Both the position numbers and the translations under genes were made by a program. A DNA stretch of 64,000 nucleotides from assembly GCA_947459425.1 (NCBI GenBank), contig CANHDJ010000005.1, forward strand, positions 47,772 to 111,771. Reading direction: 5' to 3'. Shown here piece by piece: positions 25,835 to 34,490 of the stretch; positions within the stretch are counted from its first letter, which is position 1, and each line of letters opens with the position of its first letter. The notes under the pieces were generated by a model that was not told the origin of the DNA, ran no database searches, and was given only the letters and a program-made list of their open reading frames with translations. Source of the stretch: Ignavibacteria bacterium (GTDB lineage: Bacteria; Bacteroidota; Ignavibacteria; Kapaibacteriales; UBA4661).

Positions 25835-28800
25835 TTAGCGTATCAACTGCACCGAGCGCGAAATCTTTTGCTGCTCGGTGTGCAACAGAATCATATATGC
25901 CCCATTGGGGACGGCGCTGGCATCAAATTCTACCTGATGCTCACCGCTTGCAAACCAACCTTCCGCCAACGTCTTGATAAGTTGCCCACGTGCATCGACC
26001 ATACTCAAAACAACGGCGGTTTCTTTCGGCAGAGCAAATTTCACGGAAACAAGATTTTGTGCGGGGTTTGGGCTGATGACCGTTAGTGCCGCAGAAACAA
26101 CGCGTTGAATAACTCGTCCATTGGTCTGCGCAATAAAGCGTCCAAAGGCGCTTCCTGCCTGTGCTTCCTCTACAAACACCCGTTGCTGCGAGCCGACAAT
26201 TCGTGCCGTCATTTCCTCAAACTCCAGCACTGATGCGCTGTCTGTGCCAACATATACCCCGCACGGTATCGCGGCGGCAATCGTCGTCGTCATTGGCGAC
26301 GGCGTTCCGCCGGAGAGCGTCTGCATCGGGAAAGTGACTCGTTGGAAAGGGTTGCGGGGTTCACTATTGCGAACAAGCGTGAACTGCCCTTGCGATGCGG
26401 GTTTGGTCGCGCTTTCGTGCAGCACCGAAAGCAGTACCGTTTGGCTCCACCGCACCGAACCGCCCCATTCGATAACGCCACCGCGAATATTTTGACCATT
26501 AGTAATTTCCAGTCGCAGCGCCGTATTCTGCCCCGACGGAATATTGTTACGCTCAGGTGCAAAGCGGGCTTCAAGAACCACATCGCCTGCTTCGGGCTGG
26601 CGACTAAAACCGGAAACTTGCGTCGAAGCCGTGTCTCCCGCTCCTTCCACCGTGAGAATGCTCTGAAGGCGTTGCTGCATCACGCTTGGCTGGCAACGAA
26701 TAATAATGGCGGCTGTTTCGCCTTTGCCCACCCAATTCGGCTGCGTTCCGGCAATGCGGAAAGCACCATCGCTTGGAAGCCGCACAGCATCAAGTTTTGC
26801 CGAAGCCGTGTCGCGGTTAATAACGAGCGCCGAACGGAGCGTAGAGCGTCCCGTGCGCACAGTGTCGAAATTCACCGCCACAAGCTGCCAAACGCCTGCC
26901 TGCGCGGTTTGGAGCGTGTCAATCGTCGCGGCGCTTGCGCCTTGTATGCTTGCGCTAATTGTTGCCGATTTGAAACCGCCAGAACGCGGCGCAAACGTGA
27001 TAGACGCTTGCGTTGACTCGTTGCGGCGCAGCGTGAGCATGGATGGCGCTGCCGAAATAAAACTGCCATCATTACGGTTCAACGCCAATCCGATGTTCAG
27101 CGTTCCAGCGCTTTGGTTCGTCAGCGTGATCACGCCTTGGTCGCGCTCGTTCGGGAAGATTTTTCTGAATGTCGCGGGCTGAATGAGTAATGGGCGCGAC
27201 GGTGCTTGATAGGTGAAGCGTCCCGCAGCAGTAATGGTGCAGTTTCCAGCGACTATCTGCACCTCCCCGCTTTCCACGCTGCCCACCGTAACGACGATGC
27301 GCGTCGGCGAAGCCAGCGACCATGCGCGAACAGGTACACCGCCAATATTCACGCCTGTTACGGCTTGTAATCCCGTTCCGATAATTGTTAGTGTTGTTTG
27401 TACACCGCCACTTGCCGGAGAGAATGTGTCAATACTTGGGCAGGGAATAAAATTAAAGCGGGTTGTAGCGGTGGTTTCGCCGCCGCGTGTGACGACAGTA
27501 ATGGGAAGATTGCTCATTGCCGTCATTCCAAAATCCGGCACCGTTACGGTCAACTGCGTTGGCGAAACAACAGCAAAACTCGCATTTCTCCCGCCAATGG
27601 TGACCGAATTCGGTGCTGTAAAGCCTGTGCCGGAGAAATTCAGCCCCGTAAGCGTAAGCGTCGAACCTGCGCCCGAAGTCGTTGGCGTAAAACTCAGTAT
27701 GCTTGGCGGTGGGAAGAACGTGAATTGTTGTGCTGAACGACCGCTATCAAGCGGATTAGCAACCAAAATAAAACCACTTGCGCCGCCAGAAGAAACAACC
27801 GCAATTATCTCCGAATCCGAAACCGCGCGGAAACTTGCCGCTGCTACGCTGCCAAAGGTGACACGGTTTGCACCGCGAAAATTCGAGCCGCGAATCGTAA
27901 TGCTTGCGCCTTGTGCTGCCGAATCGGGCGTAAATCCTGTAATCTGCGGTGTTCGCACAATCACGAAATCATTTGCCGAAAGAGTCGTCGAAATGCTGTT
28001 GCCGACGCTGATTTTCCCGGTTTCTGCGCCGTTTGGCACTTGAACAGTAATGAGCGTGTCATTGCTGGTGCTTGGTGTGGCGCTGACTGTCACGGCTCCA
28101 TTGCTGCCGGTAAAGCTCACACGCGGGTTTGCGCCGAAATCGCGCCCGCGAATCGTCACCACCGAACCCGCCCGCCCAGCTTCCGGCGAAACGCTGATAA
28201 TGACGGGAGCGCCTTGCTTAACGCGCACAATAAAGCTATGCGTCGCAACGCCTCCCAAACCATTATTTGCCGTGATAATCACTGCCGCCGTCGAACCAGA
28301 AAATGCAGACGGCGAAAGCGTAAACCGTACAAACGGCTTGCGACCAAGCGCCTCAGAACTTGCACCTGTGCTGACGGTAAGTATTGCGGGGTTATCGGAG
28401 CGAACTGTGTAGGCGAGCGGGAGATAGTTGTCATCATAAAAAATATCTTTGGGCAGTACGCCGCCACCTGCAACCGGACGCACATCCACGGAGCCGGGCG
28501 CTGCGGGTGCTTCGATATAGACCAAATCCGTTTGCCCTGCAAATATCTCCTGCTCCGAAACGGGATTGATCACGGCTGGCGCTTCTATTGGTGGGTCGTC
28601 CAAAACGACCGTTGCGGTCTCGAAGTTGGGGTTAATATCGTATTGTCCGACGGGCGAAGGCAGGACCTGGATAATCATTCTGCGCTTGCCCTGCCGACCG
28701 ATCGGATAGCCGAGGTCGCTTAATTTTAAGCCTTCGGGGTTATTGACGTAGAGTTGATCGCTCCATCGTGCGCGGACGCTGATAGCGGTGGTGTCCAGCT

Positions 28801-30502
28801 TGAAGACTTCACTAAAAAATGTTCGTGTGCTGCGAATAGGAATAATGGTTTCGTCCAGCCGGAGTGAATCGCGCTTTGTTGTCATGCGCGTCGGCTCAAG
28901 GTCTGTCCACAAACCATCAATATTCATCACCTCGCGCTGCGGATAATTGGGCAGCTGGTCTTGTCTAAACGGTGGAATAGGGAAAGGAACCTGCACCGGA
29001 GTTCTATTGCGGATATCATCAACGCTAATGCCGCGAAGAAACTTCATATCATTGCCGTTGGCATCAATGTAACGTATTCGCACCAGAACATCCACGCTCG
29101 TATTCCAATTCCTCCGCTCAAGCATAATGTCACCCTTTTGCAGAGCCTCCACAGGCTTAAATGTTGCGCGGCGCTCGGTCAGATGCAGCGTTCCTGTGGC
29201 TTCGTCTATTCGTGCGCCGCCAGAGGCATTGCGTGGACGGATAGAAACACTTGGGCGAACGTAGTCATCAAGAACAAAGGTAATTCTTTCGGGCGCAACC
29301 GTTGAGCCGCCAATAGCACTCACTGTTACGGGGATATTACCCGCAGGAAAAAGCGAATAAAGTGCGCTAATTGTTCCCTTAGTCCCTATTGTGGCAATGA
29401 TAAGCGTATCACCAACGGTGACAACAGGCAAAAGAGGCTGCACACCGCCAAAATCCACGCTGTTCGGCGTTCCGGCGTTGCCCGCTAAATTTGTTCCGCG
29501 AATATAGACAGGAGTGCCGGGTCCGATAATGGTCGGAACAACAGACGTAACAACGGGAGTAGGAACAAACGTAAAGCGCTGTTCCGATACAACCGTGCCG
29601 CCTGGTGTGCGGATTGCAATCTGCCCTGATTGCCCGCCCGCACCGGGAACGACAATAAGCGGGTTGGTGCTGAGAATTTGTGCCGGAGAACGTCCGATGC
29701 GTACCTCCTCGGCATTTTGTAGGTTTGTGCCTTCAATCGTGATTTGCGTGGTTGGTCCGCCGATAGTGGGTGAAAATCTTGTAATCGTAGGGGCGGGCGC
29801 GGTCGGTGTGGTGCAGACCATTGGTTCACGGGATGAACCGAAGCCATTATTCGCAAGAGGGCTTGTGTTGGTAACGACGACGAGACCATTGGCGCAACTG
29901 GTTATCTCACCAATAATTGTATCGCGGGAAATCGTCGTTGAGCCGCTAATATCGAAAGTCTGGATGCGTTCGATAATTCTGACGGGCTGTCCGCCAATAG
30001 TAACATTCACATTGTTGTAAAAAGCACCACCCGTAATCACAACCCGCGTCGTTCGACCGATTGGAGCAGTTTTCGGTGTAAAATCATAGACGACTGGTGC
30101 TGGGATGGTGTTGATCGCCTTAAAGCAATAATTCCGACTAACACCGCAAGGGTTTCGCACGGTAATCACGCCGTCCAGTTCCGCACCAATGCTAAAGCGT
30201 ATTTCTCTTCCTTGATTTTCAATACGATAATTAAAATTCGATGATTGATTATTGCCGTTGATAAATACTTGCGTATTAGCGTCAAAACCCTGACCAAAGA
30301 CCGTGATATTTGTTCCAGGTCCAGCAAGAACACATAGGTCAGCATCAAATCCAATGCTACTCTCTATCCGCGTGACTATTGGTGGTCCTGAACACTGCGC
30401 CGAGACTTGTACTGGAGCAAAAAAAGCGATAGAAGCAAGAATGGAGGCAAGGCAAAGAATGGTCGTGCGCGTAAAACCCAAAAAGGAAGAAAGAGTCATC
30501 AT
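25835..30502 (-). CDS. Large secreted IPT/TIG-repeat protein with T9SS C-terminal sorting domain
   Basis: 1555 residues. Signal peptide about 1-36 (cleaved at VSA|QC). At least eight IPT/TIG immunoglobulin-like repeats occur in two groups, about residues 38-370 and 760-1100, each with the pattern P.I..F.P..G..G..VTI.G.NF....V..G. Between them lies a fibronectin-like region, and after them choice-of-anchor-type strands. The last ~80 residues (ISPNPAQNLVSVKF, ARGQLIKTLAEG, VPNGAYMILL, KISRSVQLIR) are a type A T9SS sorting domain, so the protein is exported through the T9SS and anchored on the cell surface. The ATG pair at 30502/30499 is chosen because an upstream TTG start would displace the signal peptide. 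An adhesin role is inferred. Confidence 0.88.
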   Translation of the reverse strand: MMTLSSFLGFTRTTILCLASILASIAFFAPVQVSAQCSGPPIVTRIESSIGFDADLCVLAGPGTNITVFGQGFDANTQVFINGNNQSSNFNYRIENQGREIRFSIGAELDGVITVRNPCGVSRNYCFKAINTIPAPVVYDFTPKTAPIGRTTRVVITGGAFYNNVNVTIGGQPVRIIERIQTFDISGSTTISRDTIIGEITSCANGLVVVTNTSPLANNGFGSSREPMVCTTPTAPAPTITRFSPTIGGPTTQITIEGTNLQNAEEVRIGRSPAQILSTNPLIVVPGAGGQSGQIAIRTPGGTVVSEQRFTFVPTPVVTSVVPTIIGPGTPVYIRGTNLAGNAGTPNSVDFGGVQPLLPVVTVGDTLIIATIGTKGTISALYSLFPAGNIPVTVSAIGGSTVAPERITFVLDDYVRPSVSIRPRNASGGARIDEATGTLHLTERRATFKPVEALQKGDIMLERRNWNTSVDVLVRIRYIDANGNDMKFLRGISVDDIRNRTPVQVPFPIPPFRQDQLPNYPQREVMNIDGLWTDLEPTRMTTKRDSLRLDETIIPIRSTRTFFSEVFKLDTTAISVRARWSDQLYVNNPEGLKLSDLGYPIGRQGKRRMIIQVLPSPVGQYDINPNFETATVVLDDPPIEAPAVINPVSEQEIFAGQTDLVYIEAPAAPGSVDVRPVAGGGVLPKDIFYDDNYLPLAYTVRSDNPAILTVSTGASSEALGRKPFVRFTLSPSAFSGSTAAVIITANNGLGGVATHSFIVRVKQGAPVIISVSPEAGRAGSVVTIRGRDFGANPRVSFTGSNGAVTVSATPSTSNDTLITVQVPNGAETGKISVGNSISTTLSANDFVIVRTPQITGFTPDSAAQGASITIRGSNFRGANRVTFGSVAAASFRAVSDSEIIAVVSSGGASGFILVANPLDSGRSAQQFTFFPPPSILSFTPTTSGAGSTLTLTGLNFSGTGFTAPNSVTIGGRNASFAVVSPTQLTVTVPDFGMTAMSNLPITVVTRGGETTATTRFNFIPCPSIDTFSPASGGVQTTLTIIGTGLQAVTGVNIGGVPVRAWSLASPTRIVVTVGSVESGEVQIVAGNCTITAAGRFTYQAPSRPLLIQPATFRKIFPNERDQGVITLTNQSAGTLNIGLALNRNDGSFISAAPSMLTLRRNESTQASITFAPRSGGFKSATISASIQGASAATIDTLQTAQAGVWQLVAVNFDTVRTGRSTLRSALVINRDTASAKLDAVRLPSDGAFRIAGTQPNWVGKGETAAIIIRCQPSVMQQRLQSILTVEGAGDTASTQVSGFSRQPEAGDVVLEARFAPERNNIPSGQNTALRLEITNGQNIRGGVIEWGGSVRWSQTVLLSVLHESATKPASQGQFTLVRNSEPRNPFQRVTFPMQTLSGGTPSPMTTTIAAAIPCGVYVGTDSASVLEFEEMTARIVGSQQRVFVEEAQAGSAFGRFIAQTNGRVIQRVVSAALTVISPNPAQNLVSVKFALPKETAVVLSMVDARGQLIKTLAEGWFASGEHQVEFDASAVPNGAYMILLHTEQQKISRSVQLIR

Positions 30503-30763
30503 GGATAGAAGAAAACAAAACGTGAATACAAAAATTGCGTAGCGAGGTGTTGCAAACCGAAACAATGAGGCATGGAAAAAGCCGGAACTGTTTCAAAGCA
30601 AAACACAAAAATACGCTTTTTTAGGGAAGCAGACGGTATTCCTCCAAATCCATGCCGAAAAAATGAAAAAAAAATTCAATTTTGGGTTGAATTTGGTCAA
30701 AATATGACACTACCCTCAAAAATCGGTGAGGGGGTGTCACTATCTTTTTGTTTGGGAATTGTG
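30503..30763. other. Non-coding spacer with inverted repeats upstream of a candidate RNA gene
   Basis: No convincing open reading frame. It holds two inverted repeats: AAATTCAA / TTGAATTT (30672-30694), and a stronger two-part stem TGACAC-CCCTCA / TGAGGG-GTGTCA (30705-30739) whose internal loop is 2+1 bases. The stem lies about 25 bases upstream of the TAGTTTTG at 30764 and may be an operator or the end of a leader. Confidence 0.45.
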
Positions 30764-30771
30764 TAGTTTTG
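30764..30771 (+). promoter_or_regulatory. TAGTTTTG, candidate -7 promoter element
   Basis: It matches the Bacteroidetes -7 consensus TAnnTTTG exactly and lies just upstream of the candidate RNA. A properly spaced -33 TTTG is not evident (the nearest is only 13 bases away), so the call is weak. Confidence 0.35.
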
Positions 30772-31066
30772 TATCAGGTAATCGGAACGGCATTGCATAA
30801 GCCGAAATAACATCAGGAACATCGTGCGGAATGGCTGTTAATGTTGCAGTCCAGGAAGCACAACCCTCAGCGAGGTCAAACGCTGACGGTTTGAAAGAAG
30901 GTGTGTATAAGGTTGAAGTACACACTGAGGGGGCGAAAGCAAACATACTCTGTCCTTTTGAGACGGACAGCTGAAGAGAGGCGGCTGCTGTATGAACGCC
31001 CAAATGCCCTCAATAAAACAGCGCATCAATATTGCTTTGTAGCAACAGGTGATGCGCTGTTTTTTT
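30772..31066 (+). ncRNA. Candidate structured non-coding RNA with its own terminator (no known family recognised)
   Basis: About 295 bases with no convincing protein frame. The plus strand can form a series of local stems: CGGC/GCCG near 30790, CAGCG/CGCTG near 30870-30890, TGTGTA/TACACA near 30905-30930, and CTGTCC/GGACAG near 30953-30973. CCCTCAG (30866 region) can pair with CTGAGGG directly after the TACACA arm, enclosing the inner stems as a multibranch loop. The segment ends in a strong rho-independent hairpin with seven T residues. I checked for tmRNA, RNase P, SRP and 6S signature sequences and saw none. The weak alternatives are a 48-codon plus-strand frame from 30831 and an 87-codon minus-strand frame, neither with a ribosome site. 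Confidence 0.4.
31016..31066 (+). terminator. Intrinsic terminator of the candidate RNA
   Basis: A perfect 13-bp stem AAACAGCGCATCA / TGATGCGCTGTTT with a 21-base loop and a run of seven T residues on the plus strand. No plus-strand protein gene precedes it within 5 kb, which argues for an RNA gene upstream. Confidence 0.88.
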
Positions 31067-31135
31067 ATGGTGTGCCGAAACTTGATTTATTCCCTTTCGA
31101 TTGATAAAACCGTACAGGTGCTTGGCGATTGAAAC

Positions 31136-31163
31136 GTAGAGACAAGGCGTGCCTTGTCTCTAC
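31136..31163. repeat. GTAGAGAC palindrome (28 bp)
   Basis: A perfect inverted repeat with 13-base arms GTAGAGACAAGGC / GCCTTGTCTCTAC and a 2-base loop. There is no T tract, so it is not a typical terminator. A degenerate relative sits at 45580-45606. Palindromes of the form GTAGAGAC...GTCTCTAC are widespread intergenic repeats in several bacterial groups. Confidence 0.75.
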
Positions 31164-31214
31164 AACGATAGATTCTATCACCCAAAAGAGAATATATCCC
31201 TTCCATACGGCATC

Positions 31215-32468
31215 TCACTTCACCAAGCCCGCAAAATGTTGTGCTGCCCAAACTTCCGCCATATCAGCAAATTGCGGCGTTACCAAGATAAAAATCAGGG
31301 CAAAGAGAATACCAAACGTCCAAATGATGCGCTTGGGTACGTTGGGGGAATGTTTTTTTGCCAAATGCCACTGCTCCATCAGCACGTACACTGCCATAAT
31401 TACCGCAATCGTCAATACGAATGCAGCAAATGGGCGCAATACACCGCCAACAAAATAGGACATTCCCAAATTTGCGGGCGAGCCATAGACCAGCATCAAA
31501 TGAAAAACATACACAAACAGCGATTCTTGCCCCATGAGTTGTAGCCATGATGCGGGCTTGCGGTTCAGCACCGACCATGACGTAATTTTGTCTTGCCACA
31601 AAAAAAGTATCGAAAAGAGCAGCACCGAGCCGCTAACGCGAAAGATCACATTCCCCGGCGAGCAGAGATACCAGTTTTCCGTCCAGCCATAGTTAAACAT
31701 TTGATTCCAACCCGTCCACATAAACGTCATCACCACAAATGGCGTAACAAAACCCACCCACGCACTGCGTTTGGCAAAGGTGCGGCGGTCGGGGGAATCA
31801 AGAAAAAATGCGGTCAAGGCAGCACCAGTGAAAAAATATCCACACCACGGAAATAGCGGAAATGCTGCTGCCGGCGGACGCGATAGATACGAACCAAGCG
31901 CACGAGGCAAGAATGTATCGGGTTCGAGCTGCCAAACAAGCGGCGCTCCGAAAACAAACAGTACCGCCATTCCCACAAAAACCCATCGTAATTGCTTCAG
32001 CGTGGGAACGAGCATAAGCAGCGTGAGTGCGAGGAATGATGCAATAGCGATGGCATGAAGAACATCACAAATCCAAAGAATATTTTGCCTGTCGGGTGCG
32101 GCAAGAAGGTATTTTCGGAGCGAAATTTCGGGAATATGCAGCCAATACGCCACAAGCAAGATAAATCCTAAGCGCCGAACATATTGCCACAACGACGGCT
32201 GAAACGATTTGTATTCTTGCGCCTTGCGCGAGGCAGCAAGCCAAAAGCCCGCTCCGGCACAGAAAATAAACGAGACCGACACGTAACCATTGGTGGTGTT
32301 CAAGACATCAAAAAACCACCCCCCACGAAAACTCCAGCTTAAACAGGCATTGACAACATGTGTCTCAATCATCCAGACACACGCAATACCACGCATGATG
32401 TCAATGAACGAGAGTCGCTGTGCGCTTTGTGACTTACCGATGATGTTCGGCGGTGCGGTTGTGGTCAT
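31215..32468 (-). CDS. DUF1624-like multi-pass membrane acyltransferase
   Basis: 417 residues from the ATG at 32468, with AAGGGA upstream. The N-terminus RLSFIDIMRGIACVWMIETHVVN matches the first helix of the DUF1624/heparan-alpha-glucosaminide N-acetyltransferase-like family (the conserved R-x-x-x-x-D-x-x-R-G and a helix-1 histidine). Ten or more membrane spans follow, with FPWCGYFFTGAAL and GQESLFVYVFHL as family-type segments. Members transfer acyl groups across the inner membrane to cell-surface glycans; the substrate is unknown here. The preceding in-frame codons lie in a repeat region and are unlikely to be translated. Confidence 0.85.
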   Translation of the reverse strand: MTTTAPPNIIGKSQSAQRLSFIDIMRGIACVWMIETHVVNACLSWSFRGGWFFDVLNTTNGYVSVSFIFCAGAGFWLAASRKAQEYKSFQPSLWQYVRRLGFILLVAYWLHIPEISLRKYLLAAPDRQNILWICDVLHAIAIASFLALTLLMLVPTLKQLRWVFVGMAVLFVFGAPLVWQLEPDTFLPRALGSYLSRPPAAAFPLFPWCGYFFTGAALTAFFLDSPDRRTFAKRSAWVGFVTPFVVMTFMWTGWNQMFNYGWTENWYLCSPGNVIFRVSGSVLLFSILFLWQDKITSWSVLNRKPASWLQLMGQESLFVYVFHLMLVYGSPANLGMSYFVGGVLRPFAAFVLTIAVIMAVYVLMEQWHLAKKHSPNVPKRIIWTFGILFALIFILVTPQFADMAEVWAAQHFAGLVK

Positions 32469-32538
32469 GGCGTTGTCCCTTCGATAAAAATGAAAAAATT
32501 GTCGGTATTGTTTACTTGGATGATGCTGAAAAGGGTGG

Positions 32539-32591
32539 AAAATTCTTCCCGTCCGGCGGCTGAAGAGAGTAAATACGCTGCCGTCGGGCGG
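32539..32591. repeat. 53-bp dispersed palindromic repeat, copy A
   Basis: Inverted copy of the segment at 62348-62400 with 52 of 53 bases identical (one C/G difference). It contains imperfect hairpin arms CCGTCCGGCGGC and GCTGCCGTCGGGCGG around GAGAGTAAATAC. It lies between the nucleotidyltransferase and acyltransferase genes. Confidence 0.85.
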
Positions 32592-32642
32592 ATTCTGCAA
32601 CTGGCAAACATCCGCCGAACGGCGAAGAAGCCGCCCGACGGG
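32581..32642. repeat. Second palindrome adjoining repeat copy A
   Basis: The outer arms CCGTCGGGCGG (32581-32591) and CCGCCCGACGG (32631-32641) are perfect complements 39 bases apart, and the spacer holds CCGCCGAACGGCG, itself a small palindrome. Together with copy A this is a composite array of palindromic units of one family. Confidence 0.75.
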
Positions 32643-32656
32643 ATATACCGGAGCAG

Positions 32657-33721
32657 TCAAGCATTTCGGAACATTCGCCTTGCTTCCAGCACAATATCAT
32701 TGCAAAGACTCATGTCCACTGCGCTTGGCAGTGTGGATGCCGCCGCTAGAGTATTGAGCAAGGCAATATCGGCTTCGGCTTGCGTGATAATCTGCTCCAA
32801 ATCCACCTCGCCTCGGCGGATGCGCAAGAGTTCATGCGCGTTTGGGCGGCGTACTGTCAACGTGCCGTTTTGTGCGATTTCCAGCGCCATATCCAGCAAA
32901 CGCCGACAGTGCAGCAGATTTTTTCCATCAATTTTTTGCTGATGCCCTTGCACATCCACGTAGCGCTGTGTATTGCGCTCTTCCAGCCACGTTGTGTATT
33001 CTCGGTATTGTCGGCAATGGTGGGAATAAGCGGACTTGTTGAAATTGATAATCGTCAGTGGCGATGCGTCTTTGGGGACGGAACTGAGCCGAACATCGTT
33101 ACTATCGTCAGCAATCACGCCGCGAAAAACCGATTCGGGAGAATCGTCGTAGTACAGGGCGTAGCAATGTTCAAAATGGTGGAGCGCCACCAAACCGCAC
33201 CGTTCCTGCCTTAGCCCGCGCTCATGCAAAAAATCCGACAGTGGAAAGGTTTTTCCCGCTTCGTAAGCATAGCAGAAATCCAACGGGTCTTTACGCTGAA
33301 ATCGCTCGCCTTCCCAATTCATTTTTTTGTTTAAGCCCTTTGCCTTTTGGATTTGAGCCACAGCATAGCCGCCAAACGAGGCAAAACATTGTTTCGTTAA
33401 AAATGCCGCTCTGTGCTGGCGTATGATGGCGAAAGGCGGTGCTGAGGTAATGATACAATCATCGGGCGTAAAAAGCAGTTCTAAAACGGTCGGATTGGCG
33501 GATTGCAAAAGCTGGACGAATCGGCGTACTTCATAATACACCTCGTCTTTGCCCTCTTCGTACTGCTCTTTGTAGCGAAAAGACAGCACGTCGTCGTCCG
33601 GCTGAACGTACACGCCTTTGTAGTCGTGGTCGGATGTTTCAATCGCTGTACCGTATGAATGTGAGCCGACAAGCGCCTTGAAAATAAGCGCTCCGTAGCG
33701 GCTTGTTGTTGTGGTTTCCAT
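32657..33721 (-). CDS. Predicted nucleotidyltransferase, YcgL/COG3541 type
   Basis: 354 residues. The N-terminal signature VGSHSYGTAIETSDHDYKGVY (G19-S20, D31-x-D33) is the polymerase-beta nucleotidyltransferase motif in the form typical of the COG3541 family, a group also common on phages and defence islands. A C-terminal helical section (residues 220-350) carries NLLHCRRLLDMALEIA. The substrate is unknown. It is followed by the palindromic repeats and, on the other side, is divergent from the HmuY-like gene with 141 bases between starts. It has no visible partner gene. Confidence 0.85.
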   Translation of the reverse strand: METTTTSRYGALIFKALVGSHSYGTAIETSDHDYKGVYVQPDDDVLSFRYKEQYEEGKDEVYYEVRRFVQLLQSANPTVLELLFTPDDCIITSAPPFAIIRQHRAAFLTKQCFASFGGYAVAQIQKAKGLNKKMNWEGERFQRKDPLDFCYAYEAGKTFPLSDFLHERGLRQERCGLVALHHFEHCYALYYDDSPESVFRGVIADDSNDVRLSSVPKDASPLTIINFNKSAYSHHCRQYREYTTWLEERNTQRYVDVQGHQQKIDGKNLLHCRRLLDMALEIAQNGTLTVRRPNAHELLRIRRGEVDLEQIITQAEADIALLNTLAAASTLPSAVDMSLCNDIVLEARRMFRNA

Positions 33722-33862
33722 GATGAGACTTGAACGTTATCGTGAATTTTTCGTGTTTTCGTTGGTAAATACTATCACCATTAAATATTGTTTTTACAAT
33801 AAAAAAAAAATTGTAATTTGGTGTTGAAACTATTCCTCCTGTTCCATTCATTTTTTATCGCT

Positions 33863-34480
33863 ATGCCCCGCTTTTCTCTCAAAACCGCCTTCAGCCTGCT
33901 TGGTCTCGCACTTGCGCTTGGCATTGTCGTTTCGTGTACCCCGCCCAATGACGGAGCTACGCCGACGGCAGAATTTGGCACCGACGGTACAAACATTACC
34001 GTGAAAAATTGTAACGCTGAATCCGAAAATCGCTTTACACTCGTGAGTTTGCAAAATAAAACAATTATTCCCAATAGCGATTCCGCGACGACGAAATGGG
34101 ATATTGGTTTTCGCAAAACCACGATTATCGTCAATGGCGGAAAAATTCGCGTCGGACAAGGCGGAATACAGCGTTTACAAAATCAAAGCTACACCGCCCT
34201 GAAAGAGGCTCCGGCAAGCGGTTATCGCACCGACGATGCGGAAGATAATTTAGCTATCACTGCTAAAAGCGGCGAGGGCTGGTATAATTATACCGGAACA
34301 ACGATTGTGCCGATAAAAGACCTCGTGCTTGTTGTCCGCACTGCCGATGGAAAAAGTTATGCGAAAATAGAAATTGAAAGCTATTACAAAGACAAGGCAA
34401 CGCCAAGCATTACCGCCGCAACACGCTTCTACTCTTTTCGCTACCAAATCCAAACAAACGGTACGCGGCAATTTCAATAA
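33863..34480 (+). CDS. HmuY-like lipoprotein
   Basis: 205 residues. The signal sequence PRFSLKTAFSLLGLALALGIVVSC ends in a lipobox at about Cys25. The mature part has ENRFTLVSLQNKTI, then TTKWDIGFRKTTIIVNGGK, the segment that defines HmuY-family proteins. In Porphyromonas, HmuY binds heme for a partner TonB receptor. No hmuR-like receptor is adjacent, so heme binding is only inferred. The ATG at 33863 is preferred over a TTG at 33818. Convergent with the IgGFc-type gene, with only ten bases between the stops. Confidence 0.82.
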   Translation: MPRFSLKTAFSLLGLALALGIVVSCTPPNDGATPTAEFGTDGTNITVKNCNAESENRFTLVSLQNKTIIPNSDSATTKWDIGFRKTTIIVNGGKIRVGQGGIQRLQNQSYTALKEAPASGYRTDDAEDNLAITAKSGEGWYNYTGTTIVPIKDLVLVVRTADGKSYAKIEIESYYKDKATPSITAATRFYSFRYQIQTNGTRQFQ

Positions 34481-34490
34481 AGGAACAAAT

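Noticed and set aside
30740..31003. An 87-codon minus-strand reading frame and a 48-codon plus-strand frame (from 30831) within the candidate RNA.
   Set aside because: Neither has a ribosome site or recognisable domain, they overlap each other, and the region's strong stem structure and terminator explain it better as RNA.
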